The notes beneath the pieces were generated by a model. That model did no database searches and was not told where the DNA came from. It saw only the letters and a list, made by a program, of their open reading frames with translations. From positions 1 to 43,632 of the forward strand of contig NZNW01000077.1 in the NCBI GenBank assembly GCA_002695065.1: a DNA stretch of 43,632 bases, read 5' to 3'. The stretch comes from Salinicola sp. GTDB lineage: Bacteria > Pseudomonadota > Gammaproteobacteria > Pseudomonadales > Halomonadaceae. Shown piece after piece: positions 1-9,160 of this stretch; within the stretch, counting starts at the first letter, position 1, and each line of letters begins with the position of its first letter. The position numbers and the translations under genes are program-made.

Positions 1-41
1 CGAAGCGCGGTTTCCTGAAGGGCGCGACTGTTCATTGCCAT
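1..41 (-). CDS. Divergent gene, 5' end only (possible LysR-type regulator)
   Basis: Only about 13 codons lie in the window. Reading leftward from 41, an ATG (second in-frame ATG at 35) opens MAMNSRALQETALR and runs off the edge. A good GGAGG ribosome binding site sits 8 bases upstream of the first ATG. The gene is divergent from the peptide transporter operon, and the intergenic space holds a T-N11-A dyad typical of LysR-type regulators, so a LysR-type activator or repressor of the operon is a reasonable guess. The start resembles LysR N-termini, but too little protein is visible to name the family. Confidence 0.5.
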   Translation of the reverse strand, partial: MAMNSRALQETAL

Positions 42-90
42 TGTGCTTTCCTCCGTCTCGTCGACGGCTGTGGTGGATGTTGTTTTTATT

Positions 91-115
91 AACCTTTGCC
101 GAAATGGCAACGGTT
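91..115. promoter_or_regulatory. Dyad operator in divergent promoter region (T-N11-A type)
   Basis: A 25-bp interrupted palindrome: AACC, one unpaired base, TTGCC, a GAAAT centre, GGCAA, one unpaired base, GGTT. Nine of the ten outer base pairs match. The inner part TGCC-N5-GGCA (97-109) is a T-N11-A box with dyad symmetry, the LysR-type recognition shape. It lies about 50 bp from the start of the minus-strand gene and about 190 bp from the transporter's binding-protein gene. That it binds the divergent regulator is inference. Confidence 0.6.
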
Positions 116-252
116 GGTTCTAAACATTGTACTTGTGGCATGGGTGGGCGTTCGATAGCTTCGATGAAAACGGCGTCGGCCGAAGGGGATGCACAACAAG
201 ATCCGATCGCCGCCACGACACCGCCAGCGGCACGGCGGATGCTCCAGCAAGA

Positions 253-288
253 CGCTCTCAGCCAACAACACGCTCTCAGCCAACAACA
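253..288. repeat. Tandem 18-bp direct repeat in leader
   Basis: Two exact head-to-tail copies of CGCTCTCAGCCAACAACA (253-270 and 271-288) end 16 bases before the start codon of the binding-protein gene and just before its ribosome binding site. No known element was recognised; it is most likely a slippage duplication within the 5' untranslated leader. Confidence 0.85.
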
Positions 289-304
289 CAACAATGAGGT
301 CGAA

Positions 305-1825
305 ATGCGCTCCAACCTGACGCTTCGCCACATCGTGGCCGGCACGGCGCTGTGCTGCCTGTCGCTACCGGCGCTGGCCAACAAGGCCAACGACACGCTG
401 ATCTACGCTTCCGACAGCGAACCCGAGAACATCAGCCCGTATCACAACAATCTGCGGGAAGGGGTGATCATCTCGCACCTGGCCTGGGATACTCTGATCT
501 ACCGCAACCCCGAGACCAACGATTACGAGCCGATGCTCGCCACCGAATGGCACTGGGTCGACGACACCACCCTGGAGATGACGCTGCGTCAGGGCGTGAC
601 GTTCCAGAACGGCGAGCCGTTCGACGCCGACGACGTGGTCTTCACCTTCAACTACGTGGTGTCGCCGGACTCGAAGGTGGTCACCCGCCAGAACACCGAC
701 TGGATCAAGAGCGTCGAGAAGATCGACGACACCCATGTCCGCTTCCATCTCAACGGGCCTTTCCCGGCGGCATTGGAGTATCTCTCCGGTCCGCTTCCGG
801 TCTTCCCGGATCAGTACTTCCAGAAAGTCGGCCTCGAAGGTTTCAGCAAGCAGCCGATCGGCACCGGCCCTTACCGGATTACCGAAGTGACGCCGGGGGA
901 AGGCGTCAAGATGGTCCGCAACGATGACTACTTCGCCGATAGCCCGGTCGGCCAGCCCAAGATCGGCAAGCTCGAGTTCAAGGTGATTCCCGATCAGGAC
1001 TCCCGCGTGGCGCAGCTGATGACCGGCCAGGTCGACTGGATCTGGCGCGTCCCGGCAGACCAGGCCGAGCAGATGGAGGCCATGCCCAACCTGACCGTGG
1101 ACAGCGGCGAGACCATGCGGGTCGGCTATCTCTCCTTCGATGCCGCCAGGCGCGAGAGCTCGCCGCTGAGCCATCTCGAGGTTCGCCAGGCGATCAATCA
1201 CGCGATCAATCGCCAGGGCATGGCCGACAACCTGGTGCGGGGTGGCAGTCGTCCGCTCTATGCCCCTTGCTTTCCGGCCCAGTTCGGCTGCGAGACCCAG
1301 GATGTCGTCGAGTACGACTACGACCCCGACAAGGCGCGCCAGCTACTGGCGGACGCAGGCTACGGCGATGGCTTCGAGCTGAACCTCTACGCCTATCGCG
1401 AGCGGGACTATGCCGAGGCGATGATCGGCGATCTGCGCAATGTCGGCATTCGCGCCAATCTGCGCTTCATGACCTCGCCGGCGCTGCTGGAGCAGCAGCG
1501 CGGGGGCAACACCGACATGTCATTCAAGACCTGGGGTTCCTACTCGGTCAACGATGTCTCCGCATTCACCAGCGTCTACTTCGGCGGCGGCGCCGACGAT
1601 CACTGGCAGGACGAGCAGGTCCAGCAGTGGCTCCATGCCGCCGATACGTCCGTCGACCCTGAGGTGCGCAAGGAGAATTATCGCAAGGCGCTGCAGCGGA
1701 TCTCGGAACAGGCCTACTGGGCGCCGCTGTTCTCCTACTCCACCTACTACGCCTATACCGCCGACCTGAATTTCACGCCCTATCCGGATGAGCTGCCGCG
1801 CTTCGCCGAGGCCAGTTGGAAGTAA
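305..1825 (+). CDS. ABC transporter periplasmic peptide-binding protein (DppA/OppA family)
   Basis: 506-residue solute-binding protein of the SBP_bac_5 family, which captures oligopeptides or related solutes in the periplasm and delivers them to the permeases encoded next. A signal peptide is clear (MRSNLTLRH, hydrophobic core, cleavage after LPALA), and the mature part carries family hallmarks such as LATEWHWVDDTTLEMTLRQG and FNGEPFDADDVVFTF-like text. The start at 305 is chosen because GAGG lies 5 bases upstream and the signal peptide begins there; an in-frame ATG at 35 would add 90 residues that do not look like protein. First gene of an operon with two permeases, two ATPases and two M20 peptidases. 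Exact ligand unknown: dipeptides, oligopeptides or N-acylated amino acids are all possible. Confidence 0.93.
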   Translation: MRSNLTLRHIVAGTALCCLSLPALANKANDTLIYASDSEPENISPYHNNLREGVIISHLAWDTLIYRNPETNDYEPMLATEWHWVDDTTLEMTLRQGVTFQNGEPFDADDVVFTFNYVVSPDSKVVTRQNTDWIKSVEKIDDTHVRFHLNGPFPAALEYLSGPLPVFPDQYFQKVGLEGFSKQPIGTGPYRITEVTPGEGVKMVRNDDYFADSPVGQPKIGKLEFKVIPDQDSRVAQLMTGQVDWIWRVPADQAEQMEAMPNLTVDSGETMRVGYLSFDAARRESSPLSHLEVRQAINHAINRQGMADNLVRGGSRPLYAPCFPAQFGCETQDVVEYDYDPDKARQLLADAGYGDGFELNLYAYRERDYAEAMIGDLRNVGIRANLRFMTSPALLEQQRGGNTDMSFKTWGSYSVNDVSAFTSVYFGGGADDHWQDEQVQQWLHAADTSVDPEVRKENYRKALQRISEQAYWAPLFSYSTYYAYTADLNFTPYPDELPRFAEASWK

Positions 1826-1899
1826 CGCTTTCGATATCCGTAACCCGCTGGCGTGGCCCCGTGTTGGATTGACGAGGTTGCGTGGCGTGAGGAGGTTCC

Positions 1900-2817
1900 A
1901 TGGGCACTTTCATCATCCGCCGGGTTCTGGTCGCGATCAGCGTGGCGCTCACCATCTCGGTCGTCAGCTTCATGCTGCTGCATCTCTCCGGCGATCTGGC
2001 CACATCGATCGCCGGGCCGGAGGCCACCGCCGAGCAGGTCGAGCGAATCCGCGTCGACTACGGGCTCGATCGACCCATCGTCAGCCAGTACCTGGACTGG
2101 CTGGGGGGCGCGCTGACCTTCGACTTCGGCCGTTCCTACTACTACCAGAGCACGGTGGTGGAGCTGATCGCCGATCGCATGCCAATCACGTTGACGCTGG
2201 GCGGCCTCGCGCTGGCGCTGGCGGTGAGCATCTCGATTCCGCTGGGCGTGTTGGCGGCGCTCAAGCGCGATACCTGGATCGATCGGCTGGCGCTGCTGTT
2301 CGCCGTGGTGGGTCAGGCGATGCCGAGTTTCTGGTTCGGCCTGACGTTGATCGTGGTCTTCGCGGTGACGCTGCAGTGGCTGCCGGCCGCCGGTAGCGAC
2401 GGCTGGCAGCATTTCGTGCTGCCGGCCATCGCACTGGGCTACTACGCCACGCCCGCGATGATGCGCCTGACCCGGACCGGCATGCTCGAGGTACTCGAGT
2501 CCGACTATATCCGCACCGCCCGCGCCAAGGGGCTGCGCGCGGGTTCGGTGATCTTCAAGCACGCGCTTCGCAACGCAGTCATCCCGGTGGTGGCGCTGGC
2601 CGCCGTCGAGCTCGGTTTCATGCTGGGCGGTTCGGTGGTCATCGAATCGGTCTTCTCGCTCAACGGCCTCGGCCAGCTGGCCTGGGATGCGATCTCGCGC
2701 AACGACTATCCCGTGGTGCAGGCCGTGGTGCTGATCATCGCGCTGTTCTACATCGTGTTGACGCTGCTGGCGGATGTCGCCAACGCCGCGCTCGACGCCC
2801 GTATCCGCACCCGTTGA
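1900..2817 (+). CDS. Peptide ABC transporter permease (DppB-like)
   Basis: 305-residue inner-membrane permease, usual DppB/OppB length. The N-terminus MGTFIIRRVLVAI starts the first membrane helix, and a TM block with about six helices follows. The cytoplasmic EAA-type loop that docks on the ATPases is visible around residues 195-220 (ESDYIRTARAKGL then the HALRNAVIPV stretch). GGAGG lies 5 bases before the ATG. The gene follows the binding protein by 74 bases and is followed 10 bases later by the DppC-like partner, with which it should form the heterodimeric channel. Confidence 0.94.
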   Translation: MGTFIIRRVLVAISVALTISVVSFMLLHLSGDLATSIAGPEATAEQVERIRVDYGLDRPIVSQYLDWLGGALTFDFGRSYYYQSTVVELIADRMPITLTLGGLALALAVSISIPLGVLAALKRDTWIDRLALLFAVVGQAMPSFWFGLTLIVVFAVTLQWLPAAGSDGWQHFVLPAIALGYYATPAMMRLTRTGMLEVLESDYIRTARAKGLRAGSVIFKHALRNAVIPVVALAAVELGFMLGGSVVIESVFSLNGLGQLAWDAISRNDYPVVQAVVLIIALFYIVLTLLADVANAALDARIRTR

Positions 2818-2827
2818 GGAGAACGAC

Positions 2828-3760
2828 ATGACGACTTCCCATGCTTCGCCTCGCGTTTCTTCAGCTGCGACCTCGGCTATCTCCGGCGAGATTCCGCTGC
2901 CGGCGCCGGCCTGGTCGTGGGTAACCCGCAGGCTGTTCGGCCATCGCGGGCTGGCAATCGGCCTGGTACTGGTCGCGCTGGCGATGTTGATCGCCATCTT
3001 CGCGCCGCTGCTGGCCCCGCATGACCCCTATCACCAGGACATCGCCAACCGGATGGTGCCGCCGGTGTGGCACGACAAGGGCTCATGGACGCATGTGCTG
3101 GGCACCGACAAGCTGGGCCGCGACACCCTGAGCCGGCTGCTGTTCGGGACTCGCATCTCGTTGACCATCGGGCTGGTGGCGGCGCTGATATCCGGCGTCA
3201 TCGGCACCACGCTGGGGGTGCTTGCGGGCTATTTCGGCGGCCGCGTGGATGCGGTCATCAGCTACATCATCACTACCCGCCTGGCGATGCCGGTGGTGCT
3301 GGTGGCGCTGGCGCTGGCTTCGCTGACCGGCGGCTCCCTGACCACCGTGATCGTACTGCTGGGCCTGCTGCTGTGGGACCGCTTCGCGGTGGTTTCGCGT
3401 TCGGTCACCCAGCAGATGCGCGATGCCGAGTACGTCTACGCGGCGCGCACGCTGGGCTGCTCGCTGCCCTACATCCTGTTGCGGGAAGTGCTGCCCAATA
3501 TCGCCGGCTCGCTGATCGTGGTGATGACGCTGGAAATGGCCCACGCGATCCTGCTCGAGGCGACGCTGTCGTTCCTCGGCATGGGGGTGCAGCCGCCGCT
3601 GCCGTCGTGGGGGCTGATGGTCGCCGAGGGCAAGGCCTACATGTTCTTCCAGCCCTGGGTCATCGCGATCCCCGGTATCGCACTGTTCGTGCTGGTGCTG
3701 GCGATCAACCTGCTCGGCGACGGACTGCGGGATCTCAACGCACCGGGAGGACGCAACTGA
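2828..3760 (+). CDS. Peptide ABC transporter permease (DppC-like)
   Basis: 310-residue second permease of the channel. It has a polar N-terminal extension of about 35 residues, a first helix around GLAIGLVLVALAMLIAIFAP, then the OppC-type N-terminal segment (LLAPHDPYHQD), the LGTDKLGRDTLSRLLFGTR motif and the BPD_transp_1 helices with the EAA loop (YVYAARTLGCSLPYILLREV). Start at 2828 is chosen over an in-frame upstream ATG at 2774 because GAGGAGA sits just before it and the earlier start would overlap dppB. The stop codon overlaps the next ATG by one base (TGATG), indicating translational coupling. Confidence 0.93.
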   Translation: MTTSHASPRVSSAATSAISGEIPLPAPAWSWVTRRLFGHRGLAIGLVLVALAMLIAIFAPLLAPHDPYHQDIANRMVPPVWHDKGSWTHVLGTDKLGRDTLSRLLFGTRISLTIGLVAALISGVIGTTLGVLAGYFGGRVDAVISYIITTRLAMPVVLVALALASLTGGSLTTVIVLLGLLLWDRFAVVSRSVTQQMRDAEYVYAARTLGCSLPYILLREVLPNIAGSLIVVMTLEMAHAILLEATLSFLGMGVQPPLPSWGLMVAEGKAYMFFQPWVIAIPGIALFVLVLAINLLGDGLRDLNAPGGRN

Positions 3761-4761
3761 TGCCACTACTGGACGTGAACAACCTGCGCGTCGACCTGCC
3801 GGTGGAGGCGGGCATGCTGCATGCCGTGCGCGGGATCGACTTTCATGTCGAACGCGGCGAAATGCTCTGCCTGGTGGGGGAGTCCGGCTGCGGCAAGTCG
3901 ATGACCTCGCTCGCCCTGATGGGGCTGCTGCCGCGCAAGGCCAGGCTCAGTGCTGATCGCCTCGAGTTCGACGGGACCGATCTGGCAACGCTCTCCGAAC
4001 GCCGTCGCAGCGATCTGCGCGGGGCGCGCATGGCGATGATCTTCCAGGAGCCGATGACCGCACTGAATCCGGCCTACACCCTGGGCAATCAGCTCTGCGA
4101 AGGGTTGATCCGGCACCGCGGCGTCAGCCGGCGCGAGGCTCGCGAGCGGGCGATCTATCTGTTGGGAAGAGTCGGTATCAGCGCCGCGAAAGAGCGCCTG
4201 GACCAGTATCCGCATCAGCTCTCCGGCGGACTGCGCCAGCGAGTGATGATCGCCATGGCGCTGATGTGCGAGCCCGACCTGATCATCGCCGACGAGCCGA
4301 CCACGGCCCTCGACGTGACGATCCAGGCGCAGATCCTGCGCCTGCTGCGCGAGCTGCAGCAGGAATTCGGTACCGCGGTGATCTTCATCACCCACGATCT
4401 CGGCGTCGTGGCGCGTATCGCCGACCGGGTCGCGGTGATGTACGCCGGCGAGGTGATCGAATCCGCGCCGACGCCGGCACTCTATGCCGCCCCCGGGCAC
4501 CCCTATACGCGCGGGCTGTTGAGCTGCATCCCCACGCCGGGAAGGACACTCCCCGGTAGCCGACTGCAGGCGATTCCCGGCGTCGTGCCCAGTCTCGTCG
4601 GTGACGTCAAGGGGTGCGCCTTCCGCAATCGCTGTCCGCAGGCGCAGCCGACCTGTGAACGGACGCCACCGTTGATGTCGTTACCCGGCGATCACCGGGC
4701 CCGCTGTCACTTTGCTGATCGGCCGGTACCGGCGCCGCGTCAACCGGAGACGATGTCATGA
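3760..4761 (+). CDS. Peptide ABC transporter ATPase (DppD-like)
   Basis: 333-residue ATPase that powers uptake from the cytoplasmic face. Visible motifs are Walker A GESGCGKS (residues 40-47), the ABC signature LSGGLRQR, Walker [13 protein letters not shown] and the switch histidine in FITHDLGVV. The C-terminal oligopeptide-transporter extension carries the family's cysteine cluster ([15 protein letters not shown]). The start overlaps the upstream stop by one base and the end overlaps the next gene by four bases (ATGA). A much longer upstream in-frame reading exists but runs inside the permease gene in another frame and is not coding. Confidence 0.94.
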   Translation: MPLLDVNNLRVDLPVEAGMLHAVRGIDFHVERGEMLCLVGESGCGKSMTSLALMGLLPRKARLSADRLEFDGTDLATLSERRRSDLRGARMAMIFQEPMTALNPAYTLGNQLCEGLIRHRGVSRREARERAIYLLGRVGISAAKERLDQYPHQLSGGLRQRVMIAMALMCEPDLIIADEPTTALDVTIQAQILRLLRELQQEFGTAVIFITHDLGVVARIADRVAVMYAGEVIESAPTPALYAAPGHPYTRGLLSCIPTPGRTLPGSRLQAIPGVVPSLVGDVKGCAFRNRCPQAQPTCERTPPLMSLPGDHRARCHFADRPVPAPRQPETMS

Positions 4762-5789
4762 ACGTCGATTCGACCATCGAGATAGCCGGACCGCGCCCGT
4801 TGTCGACGGCGCCGAGCGCCTCATCGACATCGCGAACGCCGCCGGCGCTGGAGCTTTGCGGACTGTCGAAAACCTTCACCCTGGGTGGCGGGCTGTTCAA
4901 GCGGGGGCGCGCGCTGGGCGCCGTCAGCGATGTCTCGCTGCGGATTCCCCGTGGCCAGGTCATGGGCCTGGTGGGGGAGTCGGGCTGCGGCAAGAGTACG
5001 CTGGCCAAGATGCTGCTGGGGCTGACGACGCCGAGCGAGGGTGACGTGCTGGTCGATGGCAAGCCGCTGCGGGGCGCCAACCAGAAAGCGCTGGCGCGGC
5101 ACGTTCAGCCGATCTTCCAGGACCCTTACTCCTCGCTCAATCCGCGCAAGCGGATCGCCCAGATCGTCGGATTGCCGTTGCAGGTGCATGGCATCGGCAC
5201 GGCCCGCGAGCGAGCGGCACGCGTCGCCGAAACCCTGGATGTGGTCGGGCTGCCCCGGCGTGCCGCCGACCAGTTCCCGGGCCAGCTCTCCGGCGGCCAG
5301 CGCCAGCGCGTGGCCATCGCCCGCGCGTTGATCATGCGTCCGGATATCGTGATCTGCGACGAGCCGACCTCGGCGCTGGACGTCTCGGTCCAGGCGCAGA
5401 TCCTCAACCTGCTGCTGGATCTCAAGGCCGAGTTCGGGCTGACCTATCTGTTCATCAGCCACGATCTGGCCGTGGTCGAGCACCTGGTGGATCGGGTCGC
5501 GGTGATGTACCTGGGTCGCATCGTCGAGGAGGGAACGCGGGAGCAGATCTTCGGTGCGCCGCGCCATCCCTATACCCGGGCACTACTGGACTCGGCGCTG
5601 ACCCCGGAGCCGGGACTGGGCGTGCCGGATATCGGGCTGGGCGATGCCATGCCGGACCCGAGCGATCCGCCCGCTGGTTGCGCGTTTCACCCGCGCTGTC
5701 CCAGGGCGCAGCCGGTTTGCCAACAGCAGCGGCCGCGACTGGAGGATATCCGTGGCGACAACGCCCGGGTGGCCTGCCATCTCGCTTGA
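4758..5789 (+). CDS. Peptide ABC transporter ATPase (DppF-like)
   Basis: 343-residue second ATPase of the transporter. It shows Walker [10 protein letters not shown], signature LSGGQRQR, Walker [12 protein letters not shown] and switch ISHDLAVV, followed by the oligopeptide-type C-terminal domain with [15 protein letters not shown]. The first 30 residues are a Ser/Thr/Pro-rich extension before the ABC domain proper ([10 protein letters not shown]), so a slightly later start cannot be excluded, but the ATGA overlap with the preceding ATPase gene favours this one. It should pair with the DppD-like subunit as an asymmetric ATPase dimer. Confidence 0.94.
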   Translation: MNVDSTIEIAGPRPLSTAPSASSTSRTPPALELCGLSKTFTLGGGLFKRGRALGAVSDVSLRIPRGQVMGLVGESGCGKSTLAKMLLGLTTPSEGDVLVDGKPLRGANQKALARHVQPIFQDPYSSLNPRKRIAQIVGLPLQVHGIGTARERAARVAETLDVVGLPRRAADQFPGQLSGGQRQRVAIARALIMRPDIVICDEPTSALDVSVQAQILNLLLDLKAEFGLTYLFISHDLAVVEHLVDRVAVMYLGRIVEEGTREQIFGAPRHPYTRALLDSALTPEPGLGVPDIGLGDAMPDPSDPPAGCAFHPRCPRAQPVCQQQRPRLEDIRGDNARVACHLA

Positions 5790-5849
5790 GGTCGTCCGCC
5801 GCGGCCGACGGCCCGTTCAACCCTTTTCGCATCCAATGAGGAGAGATTC

Positions 5850-7268
5850 ATGGCGCGAGCAAAAGCGCTGCAACACGCCTGGCAAGCCTTCGACAGCGGC
5901 GATTTCCTGCGACAGCTCGACGCCCGTGTCGCGGTGCGCAGTGAAAGCCAGGAAACGGGGCGCGACGGTGAGCTGCGCCGTTACCTGACCGACTTCGTAA
6001 TCCCCGAGATCGAGAAGCTGGGGTTCACCTGGGAGATCGTCGGCAACCCCGTCGGTGGCTTCGGGCCGTTCCTGCTGGCCGAGCGAATCGAGGCCGATGC
6101 GGCTTTGACGCTGCTCACCTATGGCCACGGGGATGTAGTGCGGGGCTACGATGCGCAGTGGCGGGAAGGGTTGTCGCCCTGGCATATCGTGGTCGAGGGC
6201 GAACGCTGGTACGGCCGCGGCACCGCCGACAACAAGGGCCAGCACACGCTCAATTTCGCGGCGCTGGCGAGCGTCATCGACGCGCGTGGCGGAACACTCG
6301 GCTATAACGTCAAACTGATCCTGGAGATGGGGGAGGAGACCGGCTCACCGGGCTTGAAGGCGGTCTGCGAAGCCAATCGCGAGCGCCTGGCAGCGGATCT
6401 GTTCATCGCCTCCGACGGGCCGCGGCTGTCGGCGGACTCGCCGACGCTGTTTCTCGGTTCCCGCGGGTCGTTCAATTTCGATCTGCGCCTGCGCGCCCGC
6501 GATGGCGCGCATCATTCGGGCAACTGGGGGGGCGTGCTCTCCAATCCGGCCACCCGGCTCGCCAACGCCTGGGCGACGCTGGTCGATGCCCACGGCAAGA
6601 TCCTGATCGAGGGCCTGCGCCCGCCGGCGATTCCTGCGCCGGTTCGCGACGCCGTTGCCTCGCTCGAGGTCGGGGCGACACCGGGGGATCCGGCGATCGA
6701 TACGAACTGGGGCGAACCGGGCCTGCTGCCGGCGGAAAGGCTGTTCGCCTGGAACACCCTGGAGCTGCTGGCGATCAAGGCCGGCAACCCGGAGGCGCCC
6801 GTCAATGCCATTCCCGGCGAGGCATATGCCCATTGCCAGCTGCGCTTCGTGGTCGGCAGTGACCGCGAGCGCTTCCTCGAACACCTGCGTCGGCATCTCG
6901 ACGCTCACGGCTTCGAGGATGTGGAGGTCAGCAGCGCGCGGATGTCGCAGATGAATGCCACGCGACTCGATCCGTCGGATCCGTGGGTCCGCTGGGCGCT
7001 GGCATCGATGCATGAGTCCAGCGGCAAGACACCGACGCTGCTGCCCAACCTGGGCGGCTCGCTGCCCAACGATGTCTTCGCCGAGACGCTGGGACTGCCG
7101 ACGCTGTGGGTGCCGCACTCCTACCCGGCCTGCTCCCAGCACGCCCCCGACGAGCACGCATTGGCGAGCATCCTGCGGGAAGGTCTGGGTATCATGGCCG
7201 GGTTATGGTGGGATCTGGCCGAGCAGGGTCGAGACATCAATAAGGAGCGCGAACGATGGCACCGCTGA
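5850..7268 (+). CDS. M20 family metallopeptidase (first of two)
   Basis: 472-residue zinc-dependent exopeptidase or amidohydrolase of the M20 (ArgE/DapE/dipeptidase) family. Metal-binding and catalytic motifs are in order: YGHGDVV (His ligand and catalytic Asp), YGRGTADNKGQ (bridging Asp), EMGEETGS (catalytic Glu and ligand Glu), and a late QHAPDEH that supplies the last His ligand. An insert around residues 195-320 matches the M20 dimerisation lid. A GAGGAGA site lies 6 bases before the ATG. Sixty bases downstream of the last transporter gene and overlapping the next peptidase by 13 bases, it probably hydrolyses whatever the transporter imports. The family alone does not fix the substrate. 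Confidence 0.9.
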   Translation: MARAKALQHAWQAFDSGDFLRQLDARVAVRSESQETGRDGELRRYLTDFVIPEIEKLGFTWEIVGNPVGGFGPFLLAERIEADAALTLLTYGHGDVVRGYDAQWREGLSPWHIVVEGERWYGRGTADNKGQHTLNFAALASVIDARGGTLGYNVKLILEMGEETGSPGLKAVCEANRERLAADLFIASDGPRLSADSPTLFLGSRGSFNFDLRLRARDGAHHSGNWGGVLSNPATRLANAWATLVDAHGKILIEGLRPPAIPAPVRDAVASLEVGATPGDPAIDTNWGEPGLLPAERLFAWNTLELLAIKAGNPEAPVNAIPGEAYAHCQLRFVVGSDRERFLEHLRRHLDAHGFEDVEVSSARMSQMNATRLDPSDPWVRWALASMHESSGKTPTLLPNLGGSLPNDVFAETLGLPTLWVPHSYPACSQHAPDEHALASILREGLGIMAGLWWDLAEQGRDINKERERWHR

Positions 7269-8449
7269 CCGACGCGGAGACGATGATGGCCACGGCCTGC
7301 GAGTGGCTGGCCGGGCGGCAGGCGGAGATGATCGAGTGCCTGCAGACACTGGTGGATATCGATTCCAACAGCTACGACAAGGCCGGCACCGATGCGGTGG
7401 CGGATGTCATCGTGGGCTGGCTGGAGGCCGACGGGATTGCCGTGGCGCGCACGCCGCGCCCGGACGCCGGCGATATTCTCGAGGCGCGACTGGAGGGGGA
7501 CGGCCGCGATGCGAGCGCCGGCCACGTGCTGATGATGGGGCATCGCGATACGGTGTTTCCGACCGGCACCGTCGCCGAGCGCGGCTTCACCCGCGAGGGC
7601 GATACCGCTTTCGGTCCTGGTGTCGCCGACATGAAATCGGGGCTGGTGCTCAATATCTTCGTGCTGAGGGCACTCAAGCGGCTGGCGCCGTTGCCGTTCC
7701 CGGTGCGGGCGCTGTTCACGGCGGACGAGGAGATCGGCTCCCGCGACGGTACTGCCTTCATTCGCGAAGCGGCCAGCGGCGCGCGGGCCGTGCTCAACGC
7801 CGAACCGGGGCGCATCAGCGGTAACGTGGTCACCGGCCGCAAGGGCGGAGCGGCCTTTCTGATCGAAGTGACCGGCAAGGCGGCCCACTCGGGCGTCAGC
7901 CATGCCGACGGCGCCAGCGCCATCGAAGCGCTGGCGCGCAAGATCGTCAAGCTCCATGCGCTGACCGACTACGCCAGCGGCGTGACCACCAACGTCGGTC
8001 TGATCGAGGGGGGCGTGTCGCGCAACACCGTGGCGCCCTCGGCCACGGCACAGCTGGACACGCGCTTCGTCACCAACCAGCAGCGGCTCGATCTGCTGGC
8101 GGCGATCGAGACGATCATTGCCGAGGAGGAGATTCCTGGAACGCAGGCGACGATCCGTCAGACCTCCGGCTTCCTGCCGATGGAGCCGGCCATGAGCGAG
8201 GCGCTGTTCGCGCGCTACCGGGCCCAGGCCGAGAAGCTTGGCTTCAACGTCGGCGGCGAGTTCACCGGCGGCTGTTCGGACGCGGGGACAACGGCGAGTC
8301 TCGGTATTCCCACGCTCTGCGGCACCGGCCCGGTGGGCGCCAAGATGCATACCGACGACGAATACTGTCGGCTGGAGACGTTGGTGCCGCGGGCGCAGGC
8401 CGTTGCGGCGACGATCATCGACCTCGCGGTCGAGAGGATGCCGGCCTGA
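7256..8449 (+). CDS. M20 family carboxypeptidase, CPG2-like (second of two)
   Basis: 397-residue M20 peptidase resembling glutamate carboxypeptidase (CPG2) types. Motifs: LMMGHRDTVFPTG, GPGVADMKSG, FTADEEIGS and GAKMHTDDEYC, together giving the expected His, Asp, Glu and His residues of a two-zinc site; the dimerisation domain spans roughly residues 185-300. It has AAGGAG 8 bases before its ATG, placed inside the end of the preceding gene. It is clearly not a recent duplicate of the upstream M20 gene: length and motif wording differ throughout. Its stop codon is part of a 7-bp stem (8448-8470) that may mark the operon end, though without a T run. Likely cleaves imported glutamyl or acyl-amino acid substrates; this is inference. 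Confidence 0.9.
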   Translation: MAPLTDAETMMATACEWLAGRQAEMIECLQTLVDIDSNSYDKAGTDAVADVIVGWLEADGIAVARTPRPDAGDILEARLEGDGRDASAGHVLMMGHRDTVFPTGTVAERGFTREGDTAFGPGVADMKSGLVLNIFVLRALKRLAPLPFPVRALFTADEEIGSRDGTAFIREAASGARAVLNAEPGRISGNVVTGRKGGAAFLIEVTGKAAHSGVSHADGASAIEALARKIVKLHALTDYASGVTTNVGLIEGGVSRNTVAPSATAQLDTRFVTNQQRLDLLAAIETIIAEEEIPGTQATIRQTSGFLPMEPAMSEALFARYRAQAEKLGFNVGGEFTGGCSDAGTTASLGIPTLCGTGPVGAKMHTDDEYCRLETLVPRAQAVAATIIDLAVERMPA

Positions 8450-8685
8450 ACCGCGATATCGGGGCGGTTCGCCAGTCGGTGTAACGTATCTTTGTGTTAC
8501 GCCCGATGACGGTTGGTTTTCATTGTGTCGATCAATGACACGTTTCGGCCCCCTCGCGGCGCTTGCGGCGTTTCATAATCGAGTTGCCCCGTTGCACGGG
8601 AGCCAGCAGAACGCGCGAGGTTCATGCCGATGTCATGGAGCCGCGCCACAATCATCGAAACGAACTTCTGCCAGGGAAAAAGCCG

Positions 8686-9138
8686 ATGTCTAGTGTGACG
8701 CCGACGGGCAACAGCCCCGCCAACCAGCCGTCTTCCTTCTCTTCCTTCGAAGATCAACTCAGCGTCTCCCAGTCCAGCAAGATCCTTGCGGACTACGTCA
8801 AGAACCATGGTGGCGCGGTATGGAAAAGCGATCTCGAGGCGCTGGCCAACGACACCAGCGGCAATACGCCGCCGGAAGTTTCCGCGGCCGCCAGCTATAT
8901 GCTGAGCCATCCCGATGTCTACACCGCTATCGAGACCCTCGACAATCCGAACGCGGATGGCCTGTCCGGTCACTGGAACTTTCAGGATGCGGCCAATGGC
9001 GCGCTGGGCAGTACCGGAACGATGGCCGACCTGAAAGACGTCTTCGACCGCGCCATCAAGAGCTCCGCCGAGATCACCAAGCTGACCACCGAGAAAAAAA
9101 CGGGACTGGATGCCACCAAGCAGCGCCCCCAGAACTGA
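8686..9138 (+). CDS. Small protein with HrpF/NolX-like repeat
   Basis: 150-residue protein. After a Ser/Thr/Pro-rich N-terminus (about 25 residues) comes one unit with the pattern SDLEALANDT, PPEVSAAASYMLSHPDVY, ETLDNPNADG and WNFQDAAN. This recalls the repeat of HrpF/NolX-type proteins (a helix, LPxDVxAAAxxLLxxP, then a DGxISxxDL loop). No signal peptide, membrane helix or cysteine is visible. The C-terminus is Lys/Thr/Gln-rich and likely disordered. The start at 8686 has only a weak AGGGAA site; in-frame ATGs at 8635 and 8563 are alternatives but add Arg-rich text. No secretion-system gene is nearby. Family assignment is from remembered pattern only. Confidence 0.6.
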   Translation: MSSVTPTGNSPANQPSSFSSFEDQLSVSQSSKILADYVKNHGGAVWKSDLEALANDTSGNTPPEVSAAASYMLSHPDVYTAIETLDNPNADGLSGHWNFQDAANGALGSTGTMADLKDVFDRAIKSSAEITKLTTEKKTGLDATKQRPQN

Positions 9139-9160
9139 GTCGGCTCGGCTCGGCTCGCAG

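Noticed and set aside
35-304. In-frame extension of the peptide-binding protein to an ATG at 35 (596 residues)
   Set aside because: The extra 90 residues cross the operator and the tandem repeat and lack protein character; a signal peptide and a good ribosome site start at 305.
8525-8541. Inverted repeat GTGTC-N7-GACAC upstream of the small repeat protein, considered as a CRP or FNR site
   Set aside because: It does not fit the TGTGA-N6-TCACA or TTGAT-N4-ATCAA consensus; only a 5-bp symmetry.
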